From assembly GCF_035982055.1 (NCBI RefSeq), contig NZ_CP108427.1, forward strand, positions 6,943,001-7,007,000: 64,000 nt of DNA, read 5' to 3'. Under the pieces are notes generated by a model. It was not told the origin of the DNA. It ran no database searches and saw only the letters and a list, made by a program, of their open reading frames with translations. Source of the stretch: Streptomyces sp. NBC_01288 (GTDB lineage Bacteria; Actinomycetota; Actinomycetes; Streptomycetales; Streptomycetaceae). Shown here piece after piece: positions 46,184 to 54,145 of the stretch; within the stretch, counting starts at the first letter, position 1, and the number at the start of each line of letters is the position of its first letter. The position numbers were made by a program, and so were the translations under genes.

Positions 46184-47143
46184 ATGAGCGTTCGTACCCC
46201 GTCATCCAAGCCGTCTGCGTCGTCGGAAGCCCCCCACCGCGCCGGCTTCGCCTGCTTCGTGGGCCGCCCCAACGCGGGCAAGTCCACCCTTACGAATGCT
46301 CTGGTCGGCCAGAAGGTGGCGATCACCGCCAACCAGCCGCAGACCACGCGGCACACGGTGCGCGGCATCGTCCACCGGCCGGACGCGCAGCTGATCCTGG
46401 TGGACACACCTGGGCTGCACAAGCCGCGCACGTTGCTCGGGCAGCGCCTGAACGACATCGTCCGGACGACGTGGGCCGAGGTCGACGTCATCGGGTTCTG
46501 CCTGCCCGCGAACGAGAAGCTCGGCCCGGGTGACCGTTTCATCGCGAAGGAACTGGCGTCCATCAAGAAGACGCCGAAGATCGCGATCGTCACGAAGACC
46601 GACCTGGTGGACTCCAAGACGCTTGCCGAGCAACTCATCGCCATCGATCAGCTCGGTAAGGAGCTGGGGTTCGAGTGGGCGGAGATCGTGCCGGTGTCGG
46701 CCGTCGCGGACCAGCAGGTGGGTCTGCTGGCCGATCTGCTCATTCCGCTGCTGCCTGAAGGGCCGGCCCTTTACCCCGAGGGTGACCTCACCGATGAGCC
46801 CGAGCAGGTCATGATCGCGGAGTTGATCCGGGAGGCCGCGCTGGAGGGTGTGCGGGACGAGCTTCCGCACTCCATCGCCGTTGTGGTGGAGGAGATGCTC
46901 CCTCGCGAGGACCGGCCTGCCGACAAGCCGCTCCTTGATATCCACGCCTTTGTCTACATCGAGCGGCCCAGCCAGAAGGGCATCATCATCGGGCCGAAGG
47001 GTGCGCGGCTGAAGCAGGTCGGTATCAAGTCGCGTAAGCAGATCGAGGCGTTGCTCGGTACGCCGGTGTTTCTCGACCTGCATGTGAAGGTGGCGAAGGA
47101 CTGGCAGCGGGATCCTCGGCAGTTGCGGAAGTTGGGGTTCTAG
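46184..47143 (+). CDS. era: GTPase Era
   Basis: A 319-residue GTPase that binds the 3' end of 16S rRNA and aids 30S assembly. It has G1 GRPNAGKST, G3 DTPGLHKP, G4 TKTDLVD and the C-terminal KH domain with IIIGPKGARLKQVG. ATG 46184 is chosen over ATG 46175 because AGGGA (46168-46172) is spaced 11 bases from it rather than 2. A hairpin follows at 47206. Confidence 0.95.
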   Translation: MSVRTPSSKPSASSEAPHRAGFACFVGRPNAGKSTLTNALVGQKVAITANQPQTTRHTVRGIVHRPDAQLILVDTPGLHKPRTLLGQRLNDIVRTTWAEVDVIGFCLPANEKLGPGDRFIAKELASIKKTPKIAIVTKTDLVDSKTLAEQLIAIDQLGKELGFEWAEIVPVSAVADQQVGLLADLLIPLLPEGPALYPEGDLTDEPEQVMIAELIREAALEGVRDELPHSIAVVVEEMLPREDRPADKPLLDIHAFVYIERPSQKGIIIGPKGARLKQVGIKSRKQIEALLGTPVFLDLHVKVAKDWQRDPRQLRKLGF

Positions 47144-47205
47144 AGGGGGAGTTGGGGTTCTGGGGGGCTTTTTCCGCCCCCGCCGCCCTTACCCGTCCCA
47201 TCCTT

Positions 47206-47222
47206 CTGGGGCTCCGCCCCAG
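47206..47222. terminator. Hairpin between era and convergent regulator
   Basis: Arms CTGGGGC (47206-47212) and GCCCCAG (47216-47222), loop TCC, followed by the Streptomyces-type spacer with CTCCTCAATCGCCGGAGGGG. It can serve both converging genes. Confidence 0.65.
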
Positions 47223-47264
47223 GCCCCGCTCCTCAATCGCCGGAGGGGCTGATTTCTCAGCCCG

Positions 47265-48110
47265 TCAGGCGGTGGGGGTCATGTCCTGCACGCCTATCAC
47301 CCGCAGCAGTTGGAGCCGTTCGTGCGACTCCGTGCCGGGGCGGGCCGTGTGGATGATCAGCAGGTGGTGCGCGTCCTGGTTCAGGAGGATCTCGCAGTCC
47401 AGTTCCAGGAGGCCGACCAGGGGGTGGCGGAAGCGCTTCGTGGACTGGCGGCGTACCGCCACCTCGTGTTCCTCCCACAGCCGTGCGAACTCCTCGCTGG
47501 ACGACCGGAGTTCGGCCACCAGCGCGGCCGGCTCGGGGTCGTCGGGGCGGGCCGCGGCGACCGCCCGTAGGTTCGCGACGTGGGAGCGCGCGTGGTCCGG
47601 GACGTCCTCCGGGGGAAACATCTCCCGTGCCGTCGGGTTCAGGAAGAAACGCCGGAGCAGGTTGCGGTCCTGGGGCGGGCGGGCGAACACGTCACCCGTC
47701 AGAGCTCTCGACATCGCGTTCTGCGCGATCATCTCGCCGCAGTCGCTCGACACGTGCGCCGGGGTGTCGTGCAGCCGGTCCAGGACCAGGAGAAGGCCCG
47801 GGCGTAGGTGCGAGGAACCCCCTCCCCGCCGCGGTGGCTCCTCGCCGGTGAGGTGGAAGAGGTGGTCGCGCTCGTCTTCCGTGAGTCGTAGAGCCCGCGC
47901 CAGCGCCGTGAGCATCTGGCGGGACGGGTGCGGGCCGCGGGCCTGCTCCAGGCGCGTGTAGTAGTCCACGGACATGCCCGTCAGCTGGGCCACCTCCTCG
48001 CGGCGCAGCCCCGGCGTACGGCGCCGGGCGCCGGCCGTGAGGCCCACGTCGGCGGGGTCCAGGCGGGCCCGGCCGCGGCGCAGGAAGTCGGCGAGTTCGG
48101 CTCGGTTCAC
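47265..48110 (-). CDS. XRE-type regulator with MmyB-like ligand domain (second copy)
   Basis: A 281-residue paralogue-type of the regulator at 39747. The helix-turn-helix is RRRTPGLRREEVAQLTGMSV followed by DYYTRLEQARGPHPSRQML. The MmyB-like domain covers about 105-275. GTG 48110 begins VNRAELADFLRRGR. It is divergent from an NAD-epimerase gene across 130 bases that contain the imperfect inverted repeat CAGGGA/TCCCCTG (48144-48163). It probably regulates that gene. Confidence 0.87.
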   Translation of the reverse strand: MNRAELADFLRRGRARLDPADVGLTAGARRRTPGLRREEVAQLTGMSVDYYTRLEQARGPHPSRQMLTALARALRLTEDERDHLFHLTGEEPPRRGGGSSHLRPGLLLVLDRLHDTPAHVSSDCGEMIAQNAMSRALTGDVFARPPQDRNLLRRFFLNPTAREMFPPEDVPDHARSHVANLRAVAAARPDDPEPAALVAELRSSSEEFARLWEEHEVAVRRQSTKRFRHPLVGLLELDCEILLNQDAHHLLIIHTARPGTESHERLQLLRVIGVQDMTPTA

Positions 48111-48240
48111 GCTTCCAGGGTGCGGCAGTCCGCCCGGCTTATCCAGGGACTGCTGATCCCCTGATCGGAAGGTCTCTCCCGGTACCGGCCCGCCCGCCCA
48201 AAGCTGGTCGGGACGAGAAGAGACGGGACGAGAGGAGCAC

Positions 48241-49098
48241 ATGATGCTGACACTGGTGACAGGCTCGACGGGCCAGGTCGGACGCCGCTTCGTGCCGAGG
48301 CTGCTGGCGCAGGCCAGGCCGGGGGAGCGGGTGCGCGTGCTGGTGCGGGACGCGGCCCGCGCCGAACGCTTCGCCGACCTGGGCGCGGAAGTCGTACTCG
48401 GAGATCTCCGCGACCCGGACGCCCTCGGCAAGGCGGTCGCCGGCGTGGACGCGGTCGTGAACGTCGCCGCGTCCTTCCGCGGCGTACCGGACGAGGAGGC
48501 CTGGGCCGTCAACCACGCGGCGGCGGTCGCCCTGGGACAGACGGCACTCGCCTCCGGCGTACGGCGCTTCGTCCAGGTCAGCACGGGGCTCGTGTACGGC
48601 ACCGGGCGGGGCCGCCCCATGACCGAGGAGGACGAGAGCCGCCCCGGCGGCGAGATGTGGGGCGCCTACCCCGACGCGAAGGCGACGGCGGAACGGGAGT
48701 TGCTCGCCCTGGACGGCATGGACGTCCGCGTCGCCCGACTCCCCTTCGTCTACGGCGAGGGCGACCCCCACCTCGCCAACTCCCTGCACTGGGCCGCCCA
48801 TTGGGCCTCGAACCAACGCCTCCACATGGGCCACCACGCGGACGTCGCCCAGGGCCTCCTCCGCATCCTGCACGCGCCGGGAATCGCCGGCCGGATCTAC
48901 AACATCGCCGACGACGCCCCGGTCACCGCGGTCGAACTCCATCTGCTCAACGGCGTCGAGATCCCCGCGGAACTCCACGAACGCACCGACCCCGACCCGT
49001 GGTTGGGCATCATGTCCACGGAACGTATCCGCCGCGAACTGGGCTACCGCCCGCTGTTCCCGACGGCGTGGTCGGCACGGGACGCGGGCGTGCTCTGA
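48241..49098 (+). CDS. NAD(P)-dependent epimerase/dehydratase
   Basis: A 285-residue extended short-chain dehydrogenase. The Rossmann motif VTGSTGQVGRRF is at the N-terminus. The catalytic Tyr-Lys is in AYPDAK, after SVTGLVYG-like SVTGL (here VSTGLVYGTG). Substrate unknown. Two ATG codons stand together; AGGAG (48233-48237) is better spaced for the second (48244), so the protein may be one residue shorter. The divergent MmyB-type regulator is the likely controller, a pairing common in Streptomyces. Confidence 0.85.
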   Translation: MMLTLVTGSTGQVGRRFVPRLLAQARPGERVRVLVRDAARAERFADLGAEVVLGDLRDPDALGKAVAGVDAVVNVAASFRGVPDEEAWAVNHAAAVALGQTALASGVRRFVQVSTGLVYGTGRGRPMTEEDESRPGGEMWGAYPDAKATAERELLALDGMDVRVARLPFVYGEGDPHLANSLHWAAHWASNQRLHMGHHADVAQGLLRILHAPGIAGRIYNIADDAPVTAVELHLLNGVEIPAELHERTDPDPWLGIMSTERIRRELGYRPLFPTAWSARDAGVL

Positions 49099-49105
49099 CG
49101 GCGAC

Positions 49106-49507
49106 TCACAGGGCGACGATCCTGACCCGCTGCCCGCCGCACAGCTTCGTCAGGTCGTCGACGTCCGAGGTGAGGATGGCGGCGGGGCCGGGCTGGTTGA
49201 GCGCGGTGACTGCGACGGTGGCGTCGATCGCGTACTTGTGACCGTGCAGCCCGGTGTCCTTGAGGAGTTTCGCGGCGGCTTTGGCGGCCTGCGCGGTCAC
49301 GGGCTCGATCTTCACCTGGGAGAGCAGCCCGTTCAGCCGGGGCATGTTCGTACCCGCATGGGTGACCTCGATGACGGTGTTGGCGCAGACGACGATGTCC
49401 GTCTTGCTCCGCTGAGCCGATTCGACGATCGAGGCGACCTTGCGGTACTCCTCGATCCAGGCGGACAGGCCTTCGGAATCCAGGACCAGGCTGGCGAGCT
49501 GTGTCAC
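49106..49507 (-). CDS. PIN-domain toxin (VapC-like)
   Basis: A 133-residue protein. Acidic residues of the PIN nuclease site appear in LVLDSEGLSAW, NTVIEVTHAG, AIDATVAV and LTSDVDDLTKL. PIN toxins cut tRNA or rRNA when freed from their antitoxin. GTG 49507 overlaps the antitoxin stop (GTGA), so expression is coupled and follows the antitoxin gene, the typical type II order. Confidence 0.82.
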   Translation of the reverse strand: MTQLASLVLDSEGLSAWIEEYRKVASIVESAQRSKTDIVVCANTVIEVTHAGTNMPRLNGLLSQVKIEPVTAQAAKAAAKLLKDTGLHGHKYAIDATVAVTALNQPGPAAILTSDVDDLTKLCGGQRVRIVAL

Positions 49508-49743
49508 GCGGCGCGGTCCTTCGGCAGCGGCTCCCCGTGGAGCAGGGCGTCGGCCTCGGCCCGTTCTTCGTCGGTAAAGGCGCCGTGCTCCGTCTCGTAG
49601 CGGCGTACCTCCTCGGCCAGCAGGTCGTTGCGGATCTTGCGGGCGAACGCCTCCGCGACGTAGCCGGAGACGTTGTCGGTGAGCTCGCGCGCGGCCTCCA
49701 CGAGCTCCTCGGGCACGGTGATGGTGATCTTCTTGCTCGCCAT
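49504..49743 (-). CDS. RHH-type antitoxin of PIN toxin
   Basis: A 79-residue protein. KKITITVPEELVEAARELTD predicts a ribbon-helix-helix DNA-binding domain. The C-terminal half (about 45-79) is charged and would bind and block the toxin. ATG 49743. The palindromic sequence around its start suggests autoregulation. Confidence 0.82.
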   Translation of the reverse strand: MASKKITITVPEELVEAARELTDNVSGYVAEAFARKIRNDLLAEEVRRYETEHGAFTDEERAEADALLHGEPLPKDRAA

Positions 49744-49767
49744 ACGTCGACCATACCGAGATATGGC
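49739..49767. promoter_or_regulatory. Candidate autoregulatory operator of the toxin-antitoxin pair
   Basis: Nested inverted repeats: CCATA (49751-49755) with TATGG (49762-49766), and GCCATA (49739) with TATGGC (to 49767). They overlap the antitoxin start codon, where an RHH antitoxin would be expected to bind. Confidence 0.6.
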
Positions 49768-49784
49768 ATACGGCGTCCCCCGCC

Positions 49785-51053
49785 TCAGTCCACCCCCCGA
49801 ATCCGCCGCACCAACAACGCCCCCGCCATCCCGATCACGGCGGACACCAGATACAGCACCCGGTACCCGCCCAGATACGTCACGATCGGCGCGGCGAGGG
49901 CGGGCGCCGCCACCTGCGGAAGGGCGTTGGCGACGTTGATGACGCCGAGGTCCTTGCCGCGGTCCACGGCCTTCGGGAGTACGTCGGTCATCAGGGCGAA
50001 GTCGACCGACGTGAAGACGCCGAAGCCGATGCCCAGGACCGCCGCCGCGACGACCGCGCCCGGCCAGGTCTGCCAGCCCGCGAGGACCGCCGTCGCGACC
50101 GCCATCAGGACGCCGGACCAGAGCACGAACGGCTTGCGGCGGCCGACGCGGTCCGACCAGACCCCGCCGACCACGACCGTGGCCAGCAGCGTCAGGCCGT
50201 TCACCGCCGTGAGGATCAGGACGCCCTGGTCGGGGTCGTGGTAGTGCAGGCGGTCCCGCAGGTAGTAGAGGAGGTACAGCAACACCAGCGCGTTGCTCAG
50301 GTTGATCAGGAAGCGGGTCAGCCAGGCCCAGCCCAGGTCCGGGTAGCGGCGCGGGCTCAGCCAGAAGCCCTTGAAGAAGCCCTGCCAGGACCACACCGGC
50401 CGTTCCGTGGGCGGGAGTTGGAGGTCCTTGTACCGGAGTACGTACGGCAGCACGCCCACCGCCGTGAACACCGCGCACGCCACGTAGCCCGCCCCGATGC
50501 CCCCTGCCGCCGTCGCCAGCCCCGTACCGCCGACCACGCCCAGGATCTGCGCGGCGCCCAACCAGCCGCCCACAGAACCCCGTTGGAGCCTCGGCACCCG
50601 GTCAGGCACGGCCGCCGTGACCGCCGCGAAGGCGGCGTTCAAGGTGAGTTGGACCAGGCACCAGCCGGCCGCCATCGTCCACACCCCGCCCGCACCCGCG
50701 AGCAGCAGCAACGACAGCGCCCCGCCCGCGGCCCCGCCCACGATCCACGGCGTACGGCGGCCCCACCTCGCCGTCGTACGGTCGGACAGCGCGCCGAAGA
50801 GCGGATTGGCGACCAGCGACACCAGCGCGCCCGCGCCCGTCACCCACGCGAGCATCGACTCCTTGGACATGCCGGTGCCCGGCGCGAAGTCCTTCGCCTG
50901 CGAGGCCAGCAGGATCTGCAGCGGGCCGTACCAGCCCACCCAGATCGCCCCGTTGGCGAGCGACAGCGCGGACGTCCAGCCCCGGCCCACGCGTTCGACG
51001 GGCTCGGCCAAGGCATCCAGGGCAGCCACGGAAGAACGTCCCGTCGTCGTCAT
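49785..51053 (-). CDS. MFS transporter linked to beta-glucosidase
   Basis: A 422-residue protein with about 12 membrane segments. ANPLFGALSDRTTARWGRRTPWIVGG matches the GPH/sucrose-type MFS motif (an extended D-R-t-x-x-x-G-R-R-x-P). Such proteins import disaccharides. Its ATG overlaps the stop of the GH1 gene (ATGA), so the two form an operon for uptake and cleavage of a beta-glucoside. The substrate is inferred. Confidence 0.85.
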   Translation of the reverse strand: MTTTGRSSVAALDALAEPVERVGRGWTSALSLANGAIWVGWYGPLQILLASQAKDFAPGTGMSKESMLAWVTGAGALVSLVANPLFGALSDRTTARWGRRTPWIVGGAAGGALSLLLLAGAGGVWTMAAGWCLVQLTLNAAFAAVTAAVPDRVPRLQRGSVGGWLGAAQILGVVGGTGLATAAGGIGAGYVACAVFTAVGVLPYVLRYKDLQLPPTERPVWSWQGFFKGFWLSPRRYPDLGWAWLTRFLINLSNALVLLYLLYYLRDRLHYHDPDQGVLILTAVNGLTLLATVVVGGVWSDRVGRRKPFVLWSGVLMAVATAVLAGWQTWPGAVVAAAVLGIGFGVFTSVDFALMTDVLPKAVDRGKDLGVINVANALPQVAAPALAAPIVTYLGGYRVLYLVSAVIGMAGALLVRRIRGVD

Positions 51054-52363
51054 CTCTGAGCCCGGAGCATGCCCTGGAACCAGCCGTACGACGCCTTCGG
51101 AGTGCGCGCCTGTGTCTCGTAGTCCACGTGTACGAGGCCGAAGCGGCGCTCGTAGCCCTCCGCCCACTCGAAGTTGTCCAGCAGCGACCACACGAAGTAC
51201 CCGCGCACGTCCACGCCCGCCTCCAACGCCCCGTGCAGCGCCCGGACATGGCCGTCGAGGTACGTGATCCGGTCTTGGTCGTCGATGCCGTCGTAGGAGC
51301 AACCGTTCTCCGTGATGACGACCGGTGGGAGGCGGTCGCCGTAGCGGTCGCGGAAGGTGGTGAGGAGTTCCGTGAGGCCCTCGGGGACCACCGGCCAGCC
51401 GAAGTCCGTCACCGGGACGTTCTCGATCTCCCTTACGGAGAAGGGGAGTTCGGCGGGGAGCGTCAGACCGCCGAACTCGATCTCCGCTCCCTGGGGTGCA
51501 CCGACCCTGCTCGGCGCGTAGTAGTTGATCCCGTACCAGTCGATCGGCTCGGAGATCACCTTCAGGTCCGATTCCACGTCGCCCGGCATCAACTCGCCCA
51601 AGCCGGACGGGTATTCGCCGAGCAGGAGAGGATCGGCGAACAGGCGGTTCAGGAGGAGGTCGTAGAAGTTGGCCGCCTCCATGTCCTCCGGCTCCTGCGA
51701 GGCCGGCCAGGTCGGGCCGTGGGAGTTGGCGATCCCGATGTCGGTGGCACCGGCCGCGCGCAGCGCCCGTACCGCCAGGCCGTGGGCCAGGAGTTGGTGG
51801 TGGGCGACCGGGAGCGCGTCGAACAGGAGCGTCTTGCCGGGGGCGTGGGCGCCCAGCGCGTGGCCCAACAGGGTGTGTTCCGCGGGCTCGTTGAGGGTGA
51901 TCCACTTCTTCACCCGGTCACCGAGGCGGTCGGCCACCACCGACACGTACTCCGCGAAGTGGGACGCCGTGTCCCTGTTCAACCAGTCCTGCGTGACCGG
52001 GAGATCCCAGTGGAACAGGGTCGGGACCGGACGGACGCCCGCCGTGCACAGGTCGTCGACGAGGCGGTCGTAGAAGTCGAGGCCGCCGGGGGAGTTCACG
52101 CGCGGCCAGGAGATCGAGAAGCGGTACGCGTCCACGCCCAGGTCGGTCAGGAGGGCCACGTCCTCGCGGTGGCGGTGGTAGTGGTCGCAGGCCACCGCCG
52201 CCGTCGAGCCGTCCTTGATCCGGCCCGGCTCGGCCTCGAACCTGTCCCAGACCGACGGTTCGCGTTCGTCCGCCGCGCCCTCGATCTGGTGGGCCGAAGT
52301 CGAGACGCCCCAGAGGAAGTCGGCCGGGAACCGAGGTATCGGATTGCCTGCATCAGTCGCCAT
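51050..52363 (-). CDS. GH1 family beta-glucosidase
   Basis: A 437-residue enzyme. It has the N-terminal FPADFLWGVSTSAHQIEG signature, the acid/base Glu in TLNEPAEHT and the nucleophile Glu in VITENGCSY. No signal peptide is visible, so it acts on imported glucosides. ATG 52363 is preferred to ATG 52375 because a TTGACA/CATGAT promoter ends just before it, suggesting a leaderless mRNA, and neither has a good ribosome-binding site. It is followed by an MFS gene with a 4-base overlap. Confidence 0.9.
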   Translation of the reverse strand: MATDAGNPIPRFPADFLWGVSTSAHQIEGAADEREPSVWDRFEAEPGRIKDGSTAAVACDHYHRHREDVALLTDLGVDAYRFSISWPRVNSPGGLDFYDRLVDDLCTAGVRPVPTLFHWDLPVTQDWLNRDTASHFAEYVSVVADRLGDRVKKWITLNEPAEHTLLGHALGAHAPGKTLLFDALPVAHHQLLAHGLAVRALRAAGATDIGIANSHGPTWPASQEPEDMEAANFYDLLLNRLFADPLLLGEYPSGLGELMPGDVESDLKVISEPIDWYGINYYAPSRVGAPQGAEIEFGGLTLPAELPFSVREIENVPVTDFGWPVVPEGLTELLTTFRDRYGDRLPPVVITENGCSYDGIDDQDRITYLDGHVRALHGALEAGVDVRGYFVWSLLDNFEWAEGYERRFGLVHVDYETQARTPKASYGWFQGMLRAQR

Positions 52364-52370
52364 GCGCCGG

Positions 52371-52400
52371 ATCATGGGTACCGGCGGTAACGGGTGTCAA
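52371..52400 (-). promoter_or_regulatory. Candidate leaderless promoter of beta-glucosidase
   Basis: On the minus strand: TTGACA (52400-52395), 18 bases, CATGAT (52376-52371), then 7 bases to the ATG at 52363. An 11-base palindrome TACCG-C-CGGTA lies in the spacer (52379-52389) and could be a repressor site. Confidence 0.55.
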
Positions 52401-52445
52401 CGGGCGGGCGTGAACAAGCAGTTACGCCCGCCCGGGGACATCAGC

Positions 52446-52712
52446 TCACGCGCCTTCCTTCAACACCCTTGAGATCAGCTCCCGTTGATCGTCGGTGAGC
52501 CGGGGGTCGGCCGTGTGCACCGTTTTTCCGTCCACCGTGATCTCGTAGTGGAAGCCGTCCGGTACCCCCGTCGTGGGAGCGCTGTGGCCGGAGGCGACCG
52601 CCCGTTCGGCCAGCGCGTGCCACTCATGGGCGTCGGGCCGCGTCGAGGTGTCGACCTCGCCGCGGCGCTGGATACCGCCGAAACCGCCCGTGCGCCGTAC
52701 TTGAATACGCAT
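52446..52712 (-). CDS. Emfourin-like protease inhibitor
   Basis: An 88-residue protein. It has RTGGFGGIQRR near the start and FHYEITVDGKTV in the middle, as in emfourin, the inhibitor of protealysin. Emfourin genes lie beside M4 protealysin-like peptidases, as here, with a 63-base gap on the same strand. It probably inhibits the adjacent peptidase in the cytoplasm. Family assignment is from pattern and context. Confidence 0.78.
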   Translation of the reverse strand: MRIQVRRTGGFGGIQRRGEVDTSTRPDAHEWHALAERAVASGHSAPTTGVPDGFHYEITVDGKTVHTADPRLTDDQRELISRVLKEGA

Positions 52713-52775
52713 GGTCCCTGTCTAGTACGGATCGGATGCGGTGACGAGGCGAGGAATCCCTGGGTGGAGGAATCC

Positions 52776-53843
52776 CTAGGTGGTGGGCACCCCGACCTGC
52801 TCCCACGCCTTCTCCACCGCCTGCAACTCCTCGCCGCCGTCCCCGAACCGCGTCTTCGCGGCGGCCACGGTGAGCGTCGCGAAGTCCGCGAACAGGGCGT
52901 CCTTCTTCAGCTCGCCGCCGGTCAGGACGTCGTACCAGATCTGGCCCGCCTTCTCCCAGGCGTGCCCGCCGAGGGCGTCGGCGAGCAGGTAGAAGGCGTG
53001 GTTGGGGATGCCGGAGTTGATGTGCACGCCGCCGTTGTCGCTGCCCGTGTTGACGAAGTCGTCCATCGTCGCGGGCTGCGGGTCCTTGCCGAGGGCGTCG
53101 TCGTCGTAGGCCGTGCCCGGGGCCTTCATGGAGCGCAGGGCGACGCCCGAGACGCGCGGGGCGAGGAGGCCCGCGCCGATCAGCCAGTCGGCGTCGGCGG
53201 CGGTCTGGCCGAGCGTGTACTGCTTGATGAGCGAGCCGAAGACGTCGGAGATCGACTCGTTCAGGGCGCCGGACTGGCCGAAGTAGGTCAGGTTCGCGGT
53301 GTACTGCGTGACGCCGTGGGTGAGTTCGTGGCCGATGACGTCGACCGGGATGGTGAAGTCGAGGAACAGCTCGCCGTCGCCGTCGCCGAACACCATCTGC
53401 TCGCCGTTCCAGAACGCGTTGTCGTACTTCACGTCGTAGTGGACGGACGCGTTGAGCGGCAGGCCCTGGCCGTCGATGGAGTGGCGGTTGAAGGCGTTGA
53501 GGTACAGCTCGAAGGTGGCGCCGAGCCCGGCGAAGGCGCGGTTGACGGTGGCGTCCTTGCCGGGGTCGGAGCCCTCGGCGCGCACCTTCTTCCCCGGCAG
53601 GTCCTGCTTGTGCTTCGCGTCGTAGATCGTGCGCTGCGGCTTGTCGGACACGACCGGCGCGGCGAGGGTCGGGGCGCCGATGACGGTGGTCAGCCGGCGG
53701 TGGGTGCGCTCGTAGGCGTCGCGCTCCAGGGTCTCGCGGGCGGGACCGGCGAGCGCGGGGTCCTCGTGCTGGGCGAGTCGGTCGAGGACGTGCGGCGGGA
53801 TGATCGTGCAGAAGACGGGCTCGAAGCCCCCGTGAGTCGTCAT
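52776..53843 (-). CDS. Protealysin-like M4 metallopeptidase
   Basis: A 355-residue thermolysin-family protease. Zinc ligands are in HELTHGV and GALNESISD. A late GVHINSGIPNHAFYLLA holds the second active-site His. It has no signal peptide. The short N-terminus, CTIIPPHVLDRLA, matches the protealysin-type propeptide of non-secreted M4 enzymes. Start ATG 53843 gives MTTHGGFEP. The following gene encodes an emfourin-like inhibitor, so the two likely form a regulated pair. Confidence 0.9.
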   Translation of the reverse strand: MTTHGGFEPVFCTIIPPHVLDRLAQHEDPALAGPARETLERDAYERTHRRLTTVIGAPTLAAPVVSDKPQRTIYDAKHKQDLPGKKVRAEGSDPGKDATVNRAFAGLGATFELYLNAFNRHSIDGQGLPLNASVHYDVKYDNAFWNGEQMVFGDGDGELFLDFTIPVDVIGHELTHGVTQYTANLTYFGQSGALNESISDVFGSLIKQYTLGQTAADADWLIGAGLLAPRVSGVALRSMKAPGTAYDDDALGKDPQPATMDDFVNTGSDNGGVHINSGIPNHAFYLLADALGGHAWEKAGQIWYDVLTGGELKKDALFADFATLTVAAAKTRFGDGGEELQAVEKAWEQVGVPTT

Positions 53844-54016
53844 GGTCGGCACCCTGGCACCGAGTGACGCGGATGTCACTACCGGCAACCATGATTGGTG
53901 GAAAACGCGGACATTCATCACAGTCTCGTAGCGGAGAGTGGTATACGACGGCGAATATCCCGCATAGTGATACGGCCCCCCGCACGGCGTACGGCTCGGC
54001 TAGCATGCTTCGCATC

Positions 54017-54064
54017 ATGCGTTTCGGGCTGCTTCTCCTTAGCTGCCGCGGCGAGGGCCTGTAG
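54017..54064 (+). CDS. leuA leader peptide
   Basis: A 15-codon open frame: MRFGLLLLSCRGEGL. Four consecutive Leu codons (CTG CTT CTC CTT) allow ribosome stalling when leucyl-tRNA is scarce. It lies 81 bases upstream of leuA. TAGCAT at 54001-54006 is a candidate -10, giving a start about 4 bases before the leader ATG, so the leader may be nearly leaderless. Leader peptides of this form are known for actinobacterial leuA. Confidence 0.85.
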   Translation: MRFGLLLLSCRGEGL

Positions 54065-54112
54065 TCGTAGGCCGACCCCCTCCCCGCGGAGTCTGGCGTT
54101 GCGCCGTCGGCC
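54046..54112 (+). promoter_or_regulatory. leuA attenuator region
   Basis: Two mutually exclusive stems. Stem 1: CCGCGGCGAGG (54046-54056) with CCTCCCCGCGG (54079-54089), one mismatch. Stem 2: GGCCGAC (54070-54076) with GTCGGCC (54106-54112). A ribosome stalled in the Leu run at 54029-54040 would affect which stem forms. No long U-tract follows, so the effect could be on termination or on translation. Confidence 0.65.
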
Positions 54113-54145
54113 GTCCTTCAGGACACCACGAGGAGCCCCCGCATC

